Position numbers and translations under genes: made by a program. Under the pieces are notes generated by a model. That model did not search any database. It was not told where the DNA came from and saw only the letters and a list, made by a program, of their open reading frames with translations. A DNA stretch of 64,000 nucleotides, taken from the NCBI RefSeq assembly GCF_042678405.1, contig NZ_JBHTLI010000001.1, forward strand, positions 434,001 to 498,000, given 5' to 3'. Positions 26,311 to 34,399 of this stretch are shown here, one piece after another (within the stretch, counting starts at the first letter, position 1; each line of letters starts with the position of its first letter). The DNA comes from Salegentibacter_A chungangensis (GTDB taxonomy: Bacteria > Bacteroidota > Bacteroidia > Flavobacteriales > Flavobacteriaceae).

Positions 26311-26318
26311 TACATTTG
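26311..26318 (+). promoter_or_regulatory. -7 promoter element of tRNA-Cys
   Basis: TACATTTG, an exact TAnnTTTG match, with TTTTTG ending at 26288 as a possible -33 element (22-nt spacing). Transcription would start about 12 nt before the mature tRNA. Confidence 0.6.
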
Positions 26319-26333
26319 CCCTCCGAACAAAAC

Positions 26334-26404
26334 GGCATCGTGGCCGAGTGGCTAGGCAGAGGTCTGCAAAACCTTGTACAGCGGTTCGAATCCGCTCGAT
26401 GCCT
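26334..26404 (+). tRNA. tRNA-Cys (anticodon GCA)
   Basis: 71 nt. The acceptor arms GGCATCG (26334-26340) and CGATGCC (26397-26403) pair fully, and a discriminator T at 26404 is as expected for tRNA-Cys. The anticodon loop CTGCAAA gives anticodon GCA, and the T-arm GCGG-TTCGAAT-CCGC is perfect. The D-arm is short. CCA is not encoded, so it must be added enzymatically. A promoter lies just upstream and a terminator just downstream. Confidence 0.95.
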
Positions 26405-26442
26405 CAAAAAAAGCTTCCTGAATTTCAGGGAGCTTTTTTTAT
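26405..26442. terminator. Terminator after tRNA-Cys, also facing the LysE-family gene
   Basis: A-run, stem AAGCTTCCTG with CAGGGAGCTT (one G-T pair) around an AATTT loop, then seven T. It is shared with the converging LysE gene that ends at 26467. Confidence 0.85.
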
Positions 26443-26466
26443 TTTGATCTCTTCTTTAACTTCAGA

Positions 26467-27195
26467 TTATTTCTTCTCGAACTGCTTTAAGGAAAAACTT
26501 TCCTCCAAAGAATCTCCCGGAGTGATGGTTTCAATCTGATCCTTTAGATTATCCACCTGTTTCGGAAATAAGCCCTGGCTAACCAGTACTCCGCCAAAAA
26601 AGACCAGCATTACGCTAATCCCTTTTTTCATAAAATAAATACGGTTGGGAGTAAGTTTACGGTTAAGCTTCTTTGCAAGAAGGATCTTGAAAACATCAAT
26701 TACCAAATACGTTCCCAGGACCGAACTGAAAAAAACAAGAATTCGATCATATTCCATTTCCATTTTTGGAGCAAATACGATCACCACTCCCAACCAGAAA
26801 CCCAGAACGCCGATATTGATGAAGTTGATAAGAAAACCTTTGACCGCAAGTCCCAAATAATCGCTTTTGCTGAGCTTTCTTATCTCCGGGGTCTCATCCT
26901 CCGGCTGAAACACTTTTTTGGTCTGTATAAAGCTCATAACCCCATAGGTGGCCAGAATAACCCCTCCAAAGATAAATAGCGCGGGATCGTCCTTTATTCT
27001 GGAGAGCAGTTTGGTGGTACTCAAATATGCAATACACAGGAAAACTATATCTGCAGCAATAACCCCTAAATCAAAAGAAAAAGCTGCTCTAAATCCTTTT
27101 ATAGCAGCAGTTTCCAGCAACACAAAAAATACCGGACCCAGTAAAAAGGCCAGGAATATTCCTAAGGGTAATGCAGCCAATACGTCTTCTAACAT
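26467..27195 (-). CDS. LysE/RhtB-family exporter
   Basis: 242 residues with six transmembrane helices. The N-terminal ALPLGIFLAFLLGPVFFVLL contains the family Gly-Pro motif, followed by a charged loop around residues 90-110. A C-terminal cytoplasmic tail (~35 residues, acidic and Ser-rich) is an extension relative to short family members (about 205 residues). Relatives export lysine, homoserine, threonine or other small solutes; the substrate is unknown. It has its own promoter and is separated from the head-GIN gene by 31 bp. Confidence 0.85.
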   Translation of the reverse strand: MLEDVLAALPLGIFLAFLLGPVFFVLLETAAIKGFRAAFSFDLGVIAADIVFLCIAYLSTTKLLSRIKDDPALFIFGGVILATYGVMSFIQTKKVFQPEDETPEIRKLSKSDYLGLAVKGFLINFINIGVLGFWLGVVIVFAPKMEMEYDRILVFFSSVLGTYLVIDVFKILLAKKLNRKLTPNRIYFMKKGISVMLVFFGGVLVSQGLFPKQVDNLKDQIETITPGDSLEESFSLKQFEKK

Positions 27196-27212
27196 ACCAT
27201 TGTAATCTTTTA

Positions 27213-27220
27213 CAAAAGTA
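27213..27220 (-). promoter_or_regulatory. -7 promoter element of the LysE-family gene
   Basis: Minus-strand TACTTTTG matches TAnnTTTG and ends 17 nt before the ATG at 27195. Confidence 0.5.
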
Positions 27221-27226
27221 AAGTTT

Positions 27227-27901
27227 TTAGTTTTTCCGATTTATGTTACCTCCAAAGAGGGTATTCTTATCTATCACTTCAGGATTTCCGTAGACATTCA
27301 CAGTACCGCCAGCCCTAACCTTCGCATTAACGGCCTTTTTAGCTGTAATATCTGCAACACCCCCGGCGCTTATACTAATATCAACCTGGTTGGAATTGAG
27401 ATTCTTGGCGTAATATTTTCCACCGGCCCTTATGGTAACCTCCTGCAGATCTGCCTTTCCGGAAACTTCTATCTCACCTCCTGTAAGACATTTTGAAGTT
27501 AAAGTCTCAACATTTATTTCGGCAAAGATGTCTGCCCCTTCCTGGGTTTCGAGATGCAGCCTGTCCTGTTTCATCTTATCCTTAACTTTCACTGAGGTTC
27601 CCTGGATTGCTTCTATCCTGTCTACTTTTTTGTAGTAAAGATTTACTACGGTATTATCATCATCATCCCAAATGTTATCTATGCTCATCTTAATTTTAAG
27701 AGTACCGTCGTCCAGCTTAAATTCAACTTCATCCCGATTACTTCCGGTTATAACCGCCCGGTTTTGGTCTCCTTTAATCAGGGTTACTTCTACACCGTCA
27801 TAAACTTTAATCCCGGTAAAATTTCCCAGGTCGTGAGTGATCTTTTGCCCCGCCATCTGGACGGAAAAAAGCCCGATCAACATAACTGCTAAATATTTCA
27901 T
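27227..27901 (-). CDS. Head-GIN (DUF2807) domain exported protein
   Basis: 224 residues. A signal peptide (cleavage near VQMAGQ) is followed by a right-handed beta-solenoid of short repeats, seen as alternating Val/Ile and Gly-Gly turns (TGGEIEVSGKADLQ, RAGGKYYAKNLNSNQ, RAGGTVNVYGNPEV). This matches the putative auto-transporter adhesin head GIN domain that is abundant in Bacteroidota. It is periplasmic or surface exposed, with unknown ligand. The gene is 14 bp downstream of rnr and probably co-transcribed. Confidence 0.82.
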   Translation of the reverse strand: MKYLAVMLIGLFSVQMAGQKITHDLGNFTGIKVYDGVEVTLIKGDQNRAVITGSNRDEVEFKLDDGTLKIKMSIDNIWDDDDNTVVNLYYKKVDRIEAIQGTSVKVKDKMKQDRLHLETQEGADIFAEINVETLTSKCLTGGEIEVSGKADLQEVTIRAGGKYYAKNLNSNQVDISISAGGVADITAKKAVNAKVRAGGTVNVYGNPEVIDKNTLFGGNINRKN

Positions 27902-27915
27902 CCTTATAACAATTT

Positions 27916-30111
27916 TTATTTCTCTACATCTGCCCGGGACCCGATCAGGTTAAAATCAAGATGCCTTTTCAAAAGATCGGCATTCTTCACAGTAACATAA
28001 ACTTCGTCCCCTAACTGGTATACCTGTTTTGTTCTTTTTCCTACTATGGCATAGTTCTCTTCGTCGTATTCGTAATGATCGTCATTAATATCACGAAGCC
28101 TCACCATACCTTCACATTTATTCTGTTCAATTTCAACAAAGATACCCCATTCTGTAACTCCGGAAATCACCCCTAAAAACTGTTCATCCTGATGATCCTG
28201 CATGAACTTCACCTGCATATACTTTATGGAATCACGTTCAGCGTTGGTAGCAAGATTTTCCATCTCACTGCTGTGGTGACATTTCTCTTCATATTCCTCC
28301 TGTTTAGCCGATTCGTTCTTATCCAGATAATGCTGTAAAAGCCTGTGAACCATCACATCTGGATAACGCCGAATTGGCGAGGTAAAATGGGTGTAATAAT
28401 CGAAAGCAAGCCCATAATGACCAATATTCTCGGTTCCGTAATAGGCCTTACTCATCGTTCTTATGGTAAGGGTATCTACCATATTCTGTTCCTTTTTACC
28501 CTGAACATCTGCCAACAGACTGTTTAATGAAGATGAAACCGATTTCCGGTCTTTCAGATCCAGTTTATGACCGAATTTTGAAACTACTTTTTCAAGAGAA
28601 GCCAGTTTTTCATCATTAGGTTCATCGTGACAACGATAAATAAAGGTCTTTTCCGGCTTTTGTTTTCCAATGAAGGCGGCAACCTTTCGGTTTGCCAGCA
28701 ACATAAACTCCTCGATCAGCTTATTGGCATCTTCAGAGGTTTTGAAATAAACACCAACGGGTTCATTTTCTTCGCTCAGCTGAAATTTCACCTCCACTTT
28801 ATCAAAGGAAATAGCCCCTTCCCGCATCCGGTCTGCCCTCATTTTCTTGGCCAGCCTGTCCATTTCAAGGATCGCACTCACGATGGCCTCATCTGTGGTA
28901 TAAGCATCTTCCTTTATGGAAATATCTTTCGGAATATTGGCCTGCTTAGATTTAATGATGTGTTGTGCTTCTTCGTAAGCGAACCTGGCATCAGAATAGG
29001 TAACTGTTCTTCCGAACCATTGATCCACCACATTGGCTTTCTTATCCAGTTCAAAAACAGCCGAGAAGGTATATTTTTCTTCGTTGGGTCTTAAAGAACA
29101 GGCATTATTGGATAAAACCTCGGGAAGCATAGGAACCACCCTGTCCACAAGGTAAACTGAAGTTGCCCTTTCGTAGGCTTCCTCATCCAGAATTGTACCC
29201 GGTTTCACGTAATGCGAAACATCGGCAATATGAATTCCTATTTCCACATTTCCATTATCCAGTTCCCTGAAGCTTAAAGCATCATCAAAGTCTTTGGCAT
29301 CCTTGGGATCTATGGTAAAAGTTAGAACGTCGCGCATATCCCGACGTTTTTTTATTTCAGATTCCTGAATAGAGGTGTCCAGCTCATTGGCATAAGCTTC
29401 AACTTCAGCAGGAAAATCGTGCGGTAAGCCATATTGGGCTAAAATTCCGTGTATCTCGGTATGATGTTCTCCAGGAGTACCAAGCACTTTAATGATCTTT
29501 CCGAAAGGAGAATCGGCTTTTTCCGGCCATTCTTCCATTTCCACGATCACTTTATCCCCGTCTTTGGCCTCCCCAATTTTGTTCCGCTGAACAAAAATAT
29601 CGGTATACATCTTCGGGTCTTCCATCACCACGAAACCAAAATCTTTTTTAAGCTGAAGCACCCCGACAAATTCGGTCCTTTTCCTTTTTACAATTTTGGT
29701 GATCTCGCCTTCCGACTTTTTCTTCCGACGACGATTGTAGATATAGATCTCCACCTCGTCTCCGTTAAATGCTTTGTTCAGGCTGTTTGGAGGGATGAAA
29801 ATATCATCCTCCAGTTCGTCTACCATCACATAACCAAAGCCTTTGGTGGTCATATCGAGAATACCACGATGGTAATCCCTCTTGTCTTCTATTTTAAATT
29901 TCCCGCGATCTACCTGTTCAATCTGCTTTTTAGCTGCAAGCTGGGCCAGTTTCTTTATGATCTGATTCCTGCTACTGGCGTCATCCACACCCAGTTTTGA
30001 AGCAATTTGCTTGTAGTTAAAAGTTTTACCGGCATCCTTGCGAAGTATATCTATGATGCTCTTTGAAAGGTTTGATATTTTTGGAGATGTGTTTTTTTTC
30101 TTTTTCCTCAT
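27916..30111 (-). CDS. rnr: Ribonuclease R
   Basis: 731 residues. The N-terminal winged-helix-like domain begins SIIDILRKDAGKTFNYKQIA, followed by two cold-shock domains. The RNB catalytic domain has the acidic motif TIDPKDAKDFDDALS and the RMREGAISF segment, and a C-terminal S1 domain is present (QFLGVISGVTEWGIFVEIE). The 3'-5' exoribonuclease degrades structured RNA and takes part in rRNA quality control. It is the first gene of an rnr, head-GIN pair. Confidence 0.95.
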   Translation of the reverse strand: MRKKKKNTSPKISNLSKSIIDILRKDAGKTFNYKQIASKLGVDDASSRNQIIKKLAQLAAKKQIEQVDRGKFKIEDKRDYHRGILDMTTKGFGYVMVDELEDDIFIPPNSLNKAFNGDEVEIYIYNRRRKKKSEGEITKIVKRKRTEFVGVLQLKKDFGFVVMEDPKMYTDIFVQRNKIGEAKDGDKVIVEMEEWPEKADSPFGKIIKVLGTPGEHHTEIHGILAQYGLPHDFPAEVEAYANELDTSIQESEIKKRRDMRDVLTFTIDPKDAKDFDDALSFRELDNGNVEIGIHIADVSHYVKPGTILDEEAYERATSVYLVDRVVPMLPEVLSNNACSLRPNEEKYTFSAVFELDKKANVVDQWFGRTVTYSDARFAYEEAQHIIKSKQANIPKDISIKEDAYTTDEAIVSAILEMDRLAKKMRADRMREGAISFDKVEVKFQLSEENEPVGVYFKTSEDANKLIEEFMLLANRKVAAFIGKQKPEKTFIYRCHDEPNDEKLASLEKVVSKFGHKLDLKDRKSVSSSLNSLLADVQGKKEQNMVDTLTIRTMSKAYYGTENIGHYGLAFDYYTHFTSPIRRYPDVMVHRLLQHYLDKNESAKQEEYEEKCHHSSEMENLATNAERDSIKYMQVKFMQDHQDEQFLGVISGVTEWGIFVEIEQNKCEGMVRLRDINDDHYEYDEENYAIVGKRTKQVYQLGDEVYVTVKNADLLKRHLDFNLIGSRADVEK

Positions 30112-30326
30112 TTCAATTATTAAAATATAAAATTACGGCTTAATACTTACATGAAATATTTTTAAGTGTAAAGTTTTGTTAAGTAGCCAATAAGCGGATA
30201 AAAATTTCTTTTACAAAGGCTTCTTATTCTGGTTTTCCCCCATTTTTCGTCAATAACCCCATTTTTAGTATCGGTTTCTTAAATTTTTCTTAATTTTGTT
30301 TTAACATTTAATCTAATAAACTGATT
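30112..30326. other. AT-rich intergenic region upstream of rnr, promoters only
   Basis: The region holds TAATTTTG at 30291-30298, an extra TAnnTTTG match facing right. I see no gene. It separates the leftward rnr unit from the rightward small genes. Confidence 0.45.
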
Positions 30327-30334
30327 TAGTTTTG
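30327..30334 (+). promoter_or_regulatory. -7 promoter element of the small membrane-protein gene
   Basis: TAGTTTTG, an exact TAnnTTTG match, ends 24 nt before the ATG at 30359. Confidence 0.45.
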
Positions 30335-30358
30335 ATTATAATTTAACATTATTTTTAG

Positions 30359-30523
30359 ATGCCAAGGCCCAATAAAATAACGCTATTATTCTTCTTCATT
30401 TTTCTTATTGGGGTGATCGGAACCTTGACGTACATCAACAAAACGATCAATAAAAAATCAGAGATTAACCCGCTTCTAAACAAGATAGAAACCAAAGATA
30501 CTTCTGTTACTTTTCAGGAATAA
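30359..30523 (+). CDS. Small single-pass membrane protein (54 residues)
   Basis: The frame starts at ATG 30359 and ends at TAA 30521-30523. It encodes a basic N-terminus (MPRPNK), one strongly hydrophobic helix (ITLLFFFIFLIGVIGTL, residues 7-23) and a charged tail. I do not recognise a family. The presence of a promoter element at good distance and a neighbouring + strand gene 32 bp downstream make a real gene likely, but homologues are needed. It may be one transcript with the DUF2007 gene. Confidence 0.55.
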   Translation: MPRPNKITLLFFFIFLIGVIGTLTYINKTINKKSEINPLLNKIETKDTSVTFQE

Positions 30524-30555
30524 ATAGTATTTTTAATAGCATAACTTCCTGTGCT

Positions 30556-30795
30556 ATGAGAGAATATATTTTTTTGATCAGCTTTACTTATCCACACGAA
30601 TGCCTTGTGATCAAAAACCTGTTTGAACAGGAAAATATTCGTTTCTATATGCGCAATGAGACCCTGGTATCACTGATCCCATTCTCTTCTAATGCTTTCG
30701 GCGGGATAAGACTAATGGTCCACCCTAAAGATTTTAAAAAAGCTAAAAAAATTCTGGACTCTTTTCAGAATTCTTCCCATCTAAAAATCGTGTAG
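30556..30795 (+). CDS. DUF2007 putative signal-transducing protein
   Basis: 79 residues. The fold opens with a beta strand (REYIFLISF), then a helix with a TYPHECLVIKNLFEQENI segment, a second strand (FYMRNE), and IRLMVHPKDFKKAKKIL. This matches the DUF2007 family of small cytoplasmic proteins proposed to act in signalling. Its function is unknown. It contains a perfect DnaA box (30588-30596) within its coding sequence. Confidence 0.85.
   Translation: MREYIFLISFTYPHECLVIKNLFEQENIRFYMRNETLVSLIPFSSNAFGGIRLMVHPKDFKKAKKILDSFQNSSHLKIV
30588..30596 (+). other. Perfect DnaA box TTATCCACA
   Basis: It equals the consensus 9-mer. It lies near three near-matches: TTATCAACA at 30934-30942, TTATCTACA at 31187-31195 and TTATCGACT at 30913-30921. 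A single box may be chance; the cluster is the reason to list it. Confidence 0.55.
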
Positions 30796-31284
30796 TTGTT
30801 AACACTATATATATCTATTATTATTTCTTCTTTTTAAAAAAACTAAAAATGAATATTATCATGGCTTGTTAATTTGTGGAATAACTTTTCGGGTGAAAAT
30901 TTGGTTTCTGACTTATCGACTTTTAATAACAGGTTATCAACATAACTTAAAAAACCTAAAGCTTTGATACTCTTATTAATTTAAGATTTACTTAACAGAA
31001 GTTGAAAAAGCATTGTTAATAGAATTTCTTAAAACTTTCTAAAAGCATGAGTGTTCAAAACGTAATTTTTGATGCTCATAACTTGCAAAAAAATAACCGA
31101 CTTATAATTTGAGCATGTGAGTTTAAAATTGGTATTGAAATAAAAATCAAATCATGCAAATAAGATTTTGACTTTCTCATAAACGCTTATCTACATGTGA
31201 TTGTTAATAGTAAAGCCTTGAAAATAAAGCTATTTTAAAAAGTAATTAACAATGCAATTTTGAGGCGTTAATAAGGCCTTTTTT
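30796..31284. other. AT-rich gene-free region; candidate replication origin
   Basis: About 490 bp without a gene. It contains two one-mismatch DnaA-box-like 9-mers (30934-30942 and 31187-31195) and a weaker one (30913-30921). The 9-mer ATTGTTAAT occurs at 31012-31020 and 31200-31208 on the + strand and 31245-31253 on the - strand. AT-rich tracts suitable for unwinding are frequent. Two parS-like sites lie about 13-15 kb to the left and rnpA about 3 kb to the right. Origin function is inferred. Confidence 0.4.
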
Positions 31285-31292
31285 TACCTTTG
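31285..31292 (+). promoter_or_regulatory. -7 promoter element of rpiB
   Basis: TACCTTTG matches TAnnTTTG exactly. TTTTG ending at 31262 is a possible -33 element (22 nt). The leader would be ~21 nt. Confidence 0.6.
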
Positions 31293-31316
31293 CCACATCT
31301 TATAAAATCTTTCAAA

Positions 31317-31751
31317 ATGAAAATAGCAATAGGTAACGACCACGCCGGTACCCAGTACAAGAAGAAAATTGTTGAACTTCTTAAACAACGCGGTATAGAT
31401 GTGACCAATTATGGTACCAATAACGACGATAGTGTGGACTATCCCGATTTTGTTCATCCCGTAGCAAACGATGTCGAGACTAAAAAGGTAGATTTTGGTA
31501 TTATTATTTGTGGTAGTGGGAATGGTGCTAATATGACCGCCAATAAACATCAGGGCGTTCGTTCGGCTTTGTGCTGGAATAAGGAAATCACTCAATTGGC
31601 CCGCGAACATAATGACGCTAATGTCCTGAGTATTCCGGCGCGTTTCGTTTCTTTACCTCAGGCCGAGGATATGGTAAAAACTTTTCTGGATACGGCTTTT
31701 GAAGGCGGACGTCATCAAAATCGTGTGGCAAAGATCCCGGTTCAGAAATAA
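31317..31751 (+). CDS. rpiB: Ribose-5-phosphate isomerase B
   Basis: 144 residues from the ATG at 31317 (MKIAIGNDHAGTQYKKK). A TTG at 31290 lies within the promoter and is rejected. The RpiB/LacAB fold is marked by GNDHAG at the N-terminus (phosphate and base region) and CGSGNGANMTANKHQGVRSA with its conserved Cys, plus the DDDSVDYPD-like region. It interconverts ribose-5-phosphate and ribulose-5-phosphate. It is the only RpiB seen in the window and stands next to the candidate origin region. Confidence 0.93.
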   Translation: MKIAIGNDHAGTQYKKKIVELLKQRGIDVTNYGTNNDDSVDYPDFVHPVANDVETKKVDFGIIICGSGNGANMTANKHQGVRSALCWNKEITQLAREHNDANVLSIPARFVSLPQAEDMVKTFLDTAFEGGRHQNRVAKIPVQK

Positions 31752-31834
31752 TTATTCAGGATTAACCGACCTTTATTTTCTCCGTTTTTTAAGCCGGGGC
31801 GGAACCGACAGCTCTAATTTTAAGCTATTTTTAT

Positions 31835-32275
31835 ATGAAAATTGAAGTAAAAACCTTTTCTCAATTAAGCCTGGACGAACTTTATAAAATACTTCAGTTA
31901 AGGTCTGAAGTATTTGTTGTGGAACAGGATTGTGTCTATCAGGATATTGATGGGAAAGATGATAAGGCGTTACATATTATAGGGAAAGAAGGAGAAAGGA
32001 TCGTTGCTTACACCCGTTGTTTTGATAAAGGTTTTTATTTTGAAGAGGCTGCTATTGGCAGGGTCGTAGTTGCAAAAGATCAGCGAAAATACGGTTTTGG
32101 CCACGAGATTATGAAGGCCTCTTTAAAAGCAATTGAAGATCATTTTAATACTACCGCTGTAAAGCTTTCAGCACAACAATACCTCATAGAATTTTATGAA
32201 TCTCACGGTTTTAAGACCATTGGTGAAGGCTATCTTGAAGACGGGATCCCTCATATAGCTATGCTAAAGAAATAA
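31835..32275 (+). CDS. ElaA-type GNAT acetyltransferase
   Basis: 146 residues. The ElaA signature region is present (LRSEVFVVEQDCVYQDIDGKD at ~28-48, where QxCxYxDxDGxD is typical). The acetyl-CoA motif A (IGRVVVAKDQRKYGFGHEIM) and a C-terminal FYESHGFKTIGEGYLEDGIPH follow. The substrate is unknown. It lies 83 bp after rpiB; its stop is 1 bp from that of the convergent S41 gene. Confidence 0.86.
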   Translation: MKIEVKTFSQLSLDELYKILQLRSEVFVVEQDCVYQDIDGKDDKALHIIGKEGERIVAYTRCFDKGFYFEEAAIGRVVVAKDQRKYGFGHEIMKASLKAIEDHFNTTAVKLSAQQYLIEFYESHGFKTIGEGYLEDGIPHIAMLKK

Positions 32276-32276
32276 T

Positions 32277-33911
32277 TTATCTTAGAATCTCCTGATAACG
32301 ACCCGCATCGTTCAGTACTTTTTTAGCTTCTACTATTTCGGGGTTGTTCTTTACATAATAATCATAAAGTCCCTCTTTGTAGAAATAGCGTTTTATGATT
32401 TCATCTGTAAGCAAACTTACAATTTCCGGCTTTTTAGCCTCGAGTTCCTGATTTTTATAAACTTCTATTTCCTGGGATATGGCTTTATAATCATCAAGGA
32501 TCTTCTGTTCCAGATCTTCATCCCGGGCCGTATTCAATAGTTTGTCCAGCTCTTTTTCGGTTTCTGTTTTGTATTCAAAACCAGAACTCTTCAGAAAATT
32601 TTTAAAATCTGCAAAATCCTTATCGGTAAATACAAAGTCCTCAGGATCCTTAAGATCGTGGGCATAATAATAATTAGTAGCGAAGTCAAAGATAGCTTCA
32701 TCCATCAATAAGGCATTGGTTATACTGCTGTATTCTGAGGTTTTCAATTTCAGGTCGGGCAGGATCCCTCCTCCGTCATAAACCTTTCTCCCGTTTCTTG
32801 TAGAGAATTCATTATAATCTTCCACCTTGGTCCTTACAGCATTTCCTTCTTCATCCCTGGTACGGTAATCCAATGCCTGAATACACCTGCCACTTGGGGT
32901 ATAATACCTGGAAATGGTGATTTTTAGCTGAGTTCCGTATGCCAGTTCTTTTGGGCGTTGTACCAGGCCTTTCCCGAAACTCCTTGCACCGGCAACCACG
33001 CCCCTGTCCAGATCCTGAATTGCACCGCTAACGATCTCACTGGCAGAAGCACTTCTTCCGTTAATTAAAACCACTAACGGAATTTTGGTGTCTACCGGTT
33101 CCTTTTGGGTATAATATTCCTTGTTGTATTTTTCGATCACCGATTTCGTGGTGGTGATCAGTTCCCCTTTGTCAATAAAAATATTACTCACATTAATAGC
33201 TTCCCCAAGCAATCCGCCCGGATTTCCTCTCAGGTCGAGAATAATCTTATCTGCTCCCTGGTTCTTAAGATCTTTTAATGCCCTGGAAGTTTCTTCAGAT
33301 GCCTTTGCATTGAATCTGGAAAGAACAATATAACCCGAATTGTCCTCTAATAATTTATAATATGGAACAGCTTTTACTTCAACTGAACCTCGGGTAAGAC
33401 TGGTGGTTTTTATCTCTCCCTGACGCCTGTAGCTGAGTTCTACCTTAGAATTCACGGCGCCATTAAGCAGTTCTCCCGCATCTTCTTCAAAATCGGCTAC
33501 ATTTATGTTCCCGATCTTAATAATTTCATCTCCGGCCTTTAATCCGGCTTTATCGGCCGGATAATCCTTATAGGGTTCAACGATGGTAATGGTTTTTCCA
33601 TCTGTTCTTACAAGTGCTCCAATGCCGGTATATTCTCCGGAATTATTAATCCTGGCAGCCTCAACATCCTGTTCGTTCCAGTAATTGGTATAGGGATCCA
33701 GATCTTTCAGCATTGCGAGGATGGCCGTATCCATCAGCTCAGCGGGATTAGTCTCGTCCACATAGTTCATATTGATCTCCTTGAACAGGGTGGTGAAGAT
33801 CTCTATCTGTTTGGCGATCTCAAAGAAATCAGATTTAAAACTCACGCTGCCAAAGAACAGGCAGGCGCCTAAAATCAGAATTCCGGTGCGTTTAATCAGC
33901 TGCTTTTTCAT
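32277..33911 (-). CDS. S41-family C-terminal processing peptidase
   Basis: 544 residues. A hydrophobic signal/anchor lies at 8-25, a PDZ domain at about 95-175, then the S41 core with LDLRGNPGGLL (226-235). The catalytic region SASASEIVSGAIQD (287-300) and Lys314 in SFGKGLVQ form the Ser-Lys dyad. A C-terminal extension of ~150 helical residues follows. CtpA-like enzymes degrade or process periplasmic proteins. Its start overlaps the end of rnpA by 20 nt; this rnpA-S41 pair is common in Flavobacteriia. Confidence 0.92.
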   Translation of the reverse strand: MKKQLIKRTGILILGACLFFGSVSFKSDFFEIAKQIEIFTTLFKEINMNYVDETNPAELMDTAILAMLKDLDPYTNYWNEQDVEAARINNSGEYTGIGALVRTDGKTITIVEPYKDYPADKAGLKAGDEIIKIGNINVADFEEDAGELLNGAVNSKVELSYRRQGEIKTTSLTRGSVEVKAVPYYKLLEDNSGYIVLSRFNAKASEETSRALKDLKNQGADKIILDLRGNPGGLLGEAINVSNIFIDKGELITTTKSVIEKYNKEYYTQKEPVDTKIPLVVLINGRSASASEIVSGAIQDLDRGVVAGARSFGKGLVQRPKELAYGTQLKITISRYYTPSGRCIQALDYRTRDEEGNAVRTKVEDYNEFSTRNGRKVYDGGGILPDLKLKTSEYSSITNALLMDEAIFDFATNYYYAHDLKDPEDFVFTDKDFADFKNFLKSSGFEYKTETEKELDKLLNTARDEDLEQKILDDYKAISQEIEVYKNQELEAKKPEIVSLLTDEIIKRYFYKEGLYDYYVKNNPEIVEAKKVLNDAGRYQEILR

Positions 33912-34278
33912 AACCTTCTTCCTTTTGCTTAAACCTTTCCAGAACAGTGATGATCTTAGAATTCATTTCGTCCTGGCTTATCTCATCCCGGGAGAGGTAG
34001 ATAAACATAAATGCATAACCCGGGCCAGCTACAAGATACTTATTTTTTCTGAAAGCTTCCCGCATTAATCGTTTTATGCGATTGCGTTTTACGGCGGTCT
34101 TTACAATTTTCTTAGGCACCGAAAATCCCGATTTGGTCGGGATATTTTCTTCTGTAGTGCTTAAAGGAAGATAAACCAGCTTAACGGGATATTTCTTCAC
34201 CGATCTTCCGCGGGTGAATAACTCCTCGATGACTTTTTTACTTTTTAATTTCTCGCTTTTGCCCAGTCGCTGGTTCAT
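33892..34278 (-). CDS. rnpA: Ribonuclease P protein component
   Basis: 128 residues from MNQRLGKSEKLKSKKVIEELF. The basic RNR core FSVPKKIVKTAVKRNRIKRL with its conserved Arg/Asn residues identifies RnpA. It assists the RNase P RNA in 5' maturation of tRNAs. rpmH, which often precedes rnpA, is not next to it here. The promoter lies so close that the transcript is predicted to be leaderless. It is translationally coupled to the S41 protease. Confidence 0.93.
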   Translation of the reverse strand: MNQRLGKSEKLKSKKVIEELFTRGRSVKKYPVKLVYLPLSTTEENIPTKSGFSVPKKIVKTAVKRNRIKRLMREAFRKNKYLVAGPGYAFMFIYLSRDEISQDEMNSKIITVLERFKQKEEGYEKAAD

Positions 34279-34282
34279 ATTT

Positions 34283-34290
34283 CAAAAGTA
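34283..34290 (-). promoter_or_regulatory. -7 promoter element of rnpA (leaderless geometry)
   Basis: Minus-strand TACTTTTG matches TAnnTTTG. Only 4 nt separate it from the ATG at 34278, so transcription should begin next to the start codon. Confidence 0.55.
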
Positions 34291-34348
34291 AGTATTGCAT
34301 CTATTACAGAAACTTATTTGAAGGAATTTTTAGCCGAAATCATAAAAT

Positions 34349-34379
34349 AAAAAACCCCGTCCGGTAAGGACAGGGTTTC
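34349..34379. terminator. Terminator of the MBL-S8-M1 operon
   Basis: Stem AAACCCCGTCC (34352-34362) and GGACAGGGTTT (34368-34378) with one mismatch and loop GGTAA, with an A-run before and T-run after. It lies just after the M1 gene end (34400, minus strand). Confidence 0.8.
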
Positions 34380-34399
34380 TTAAAATTGAAATTATTCAA

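Noticed and set aside
28345..30000. Frames on the + strand within rnr
   Set aside because: They are antisense shadows of the RNB domain without recognisable features.
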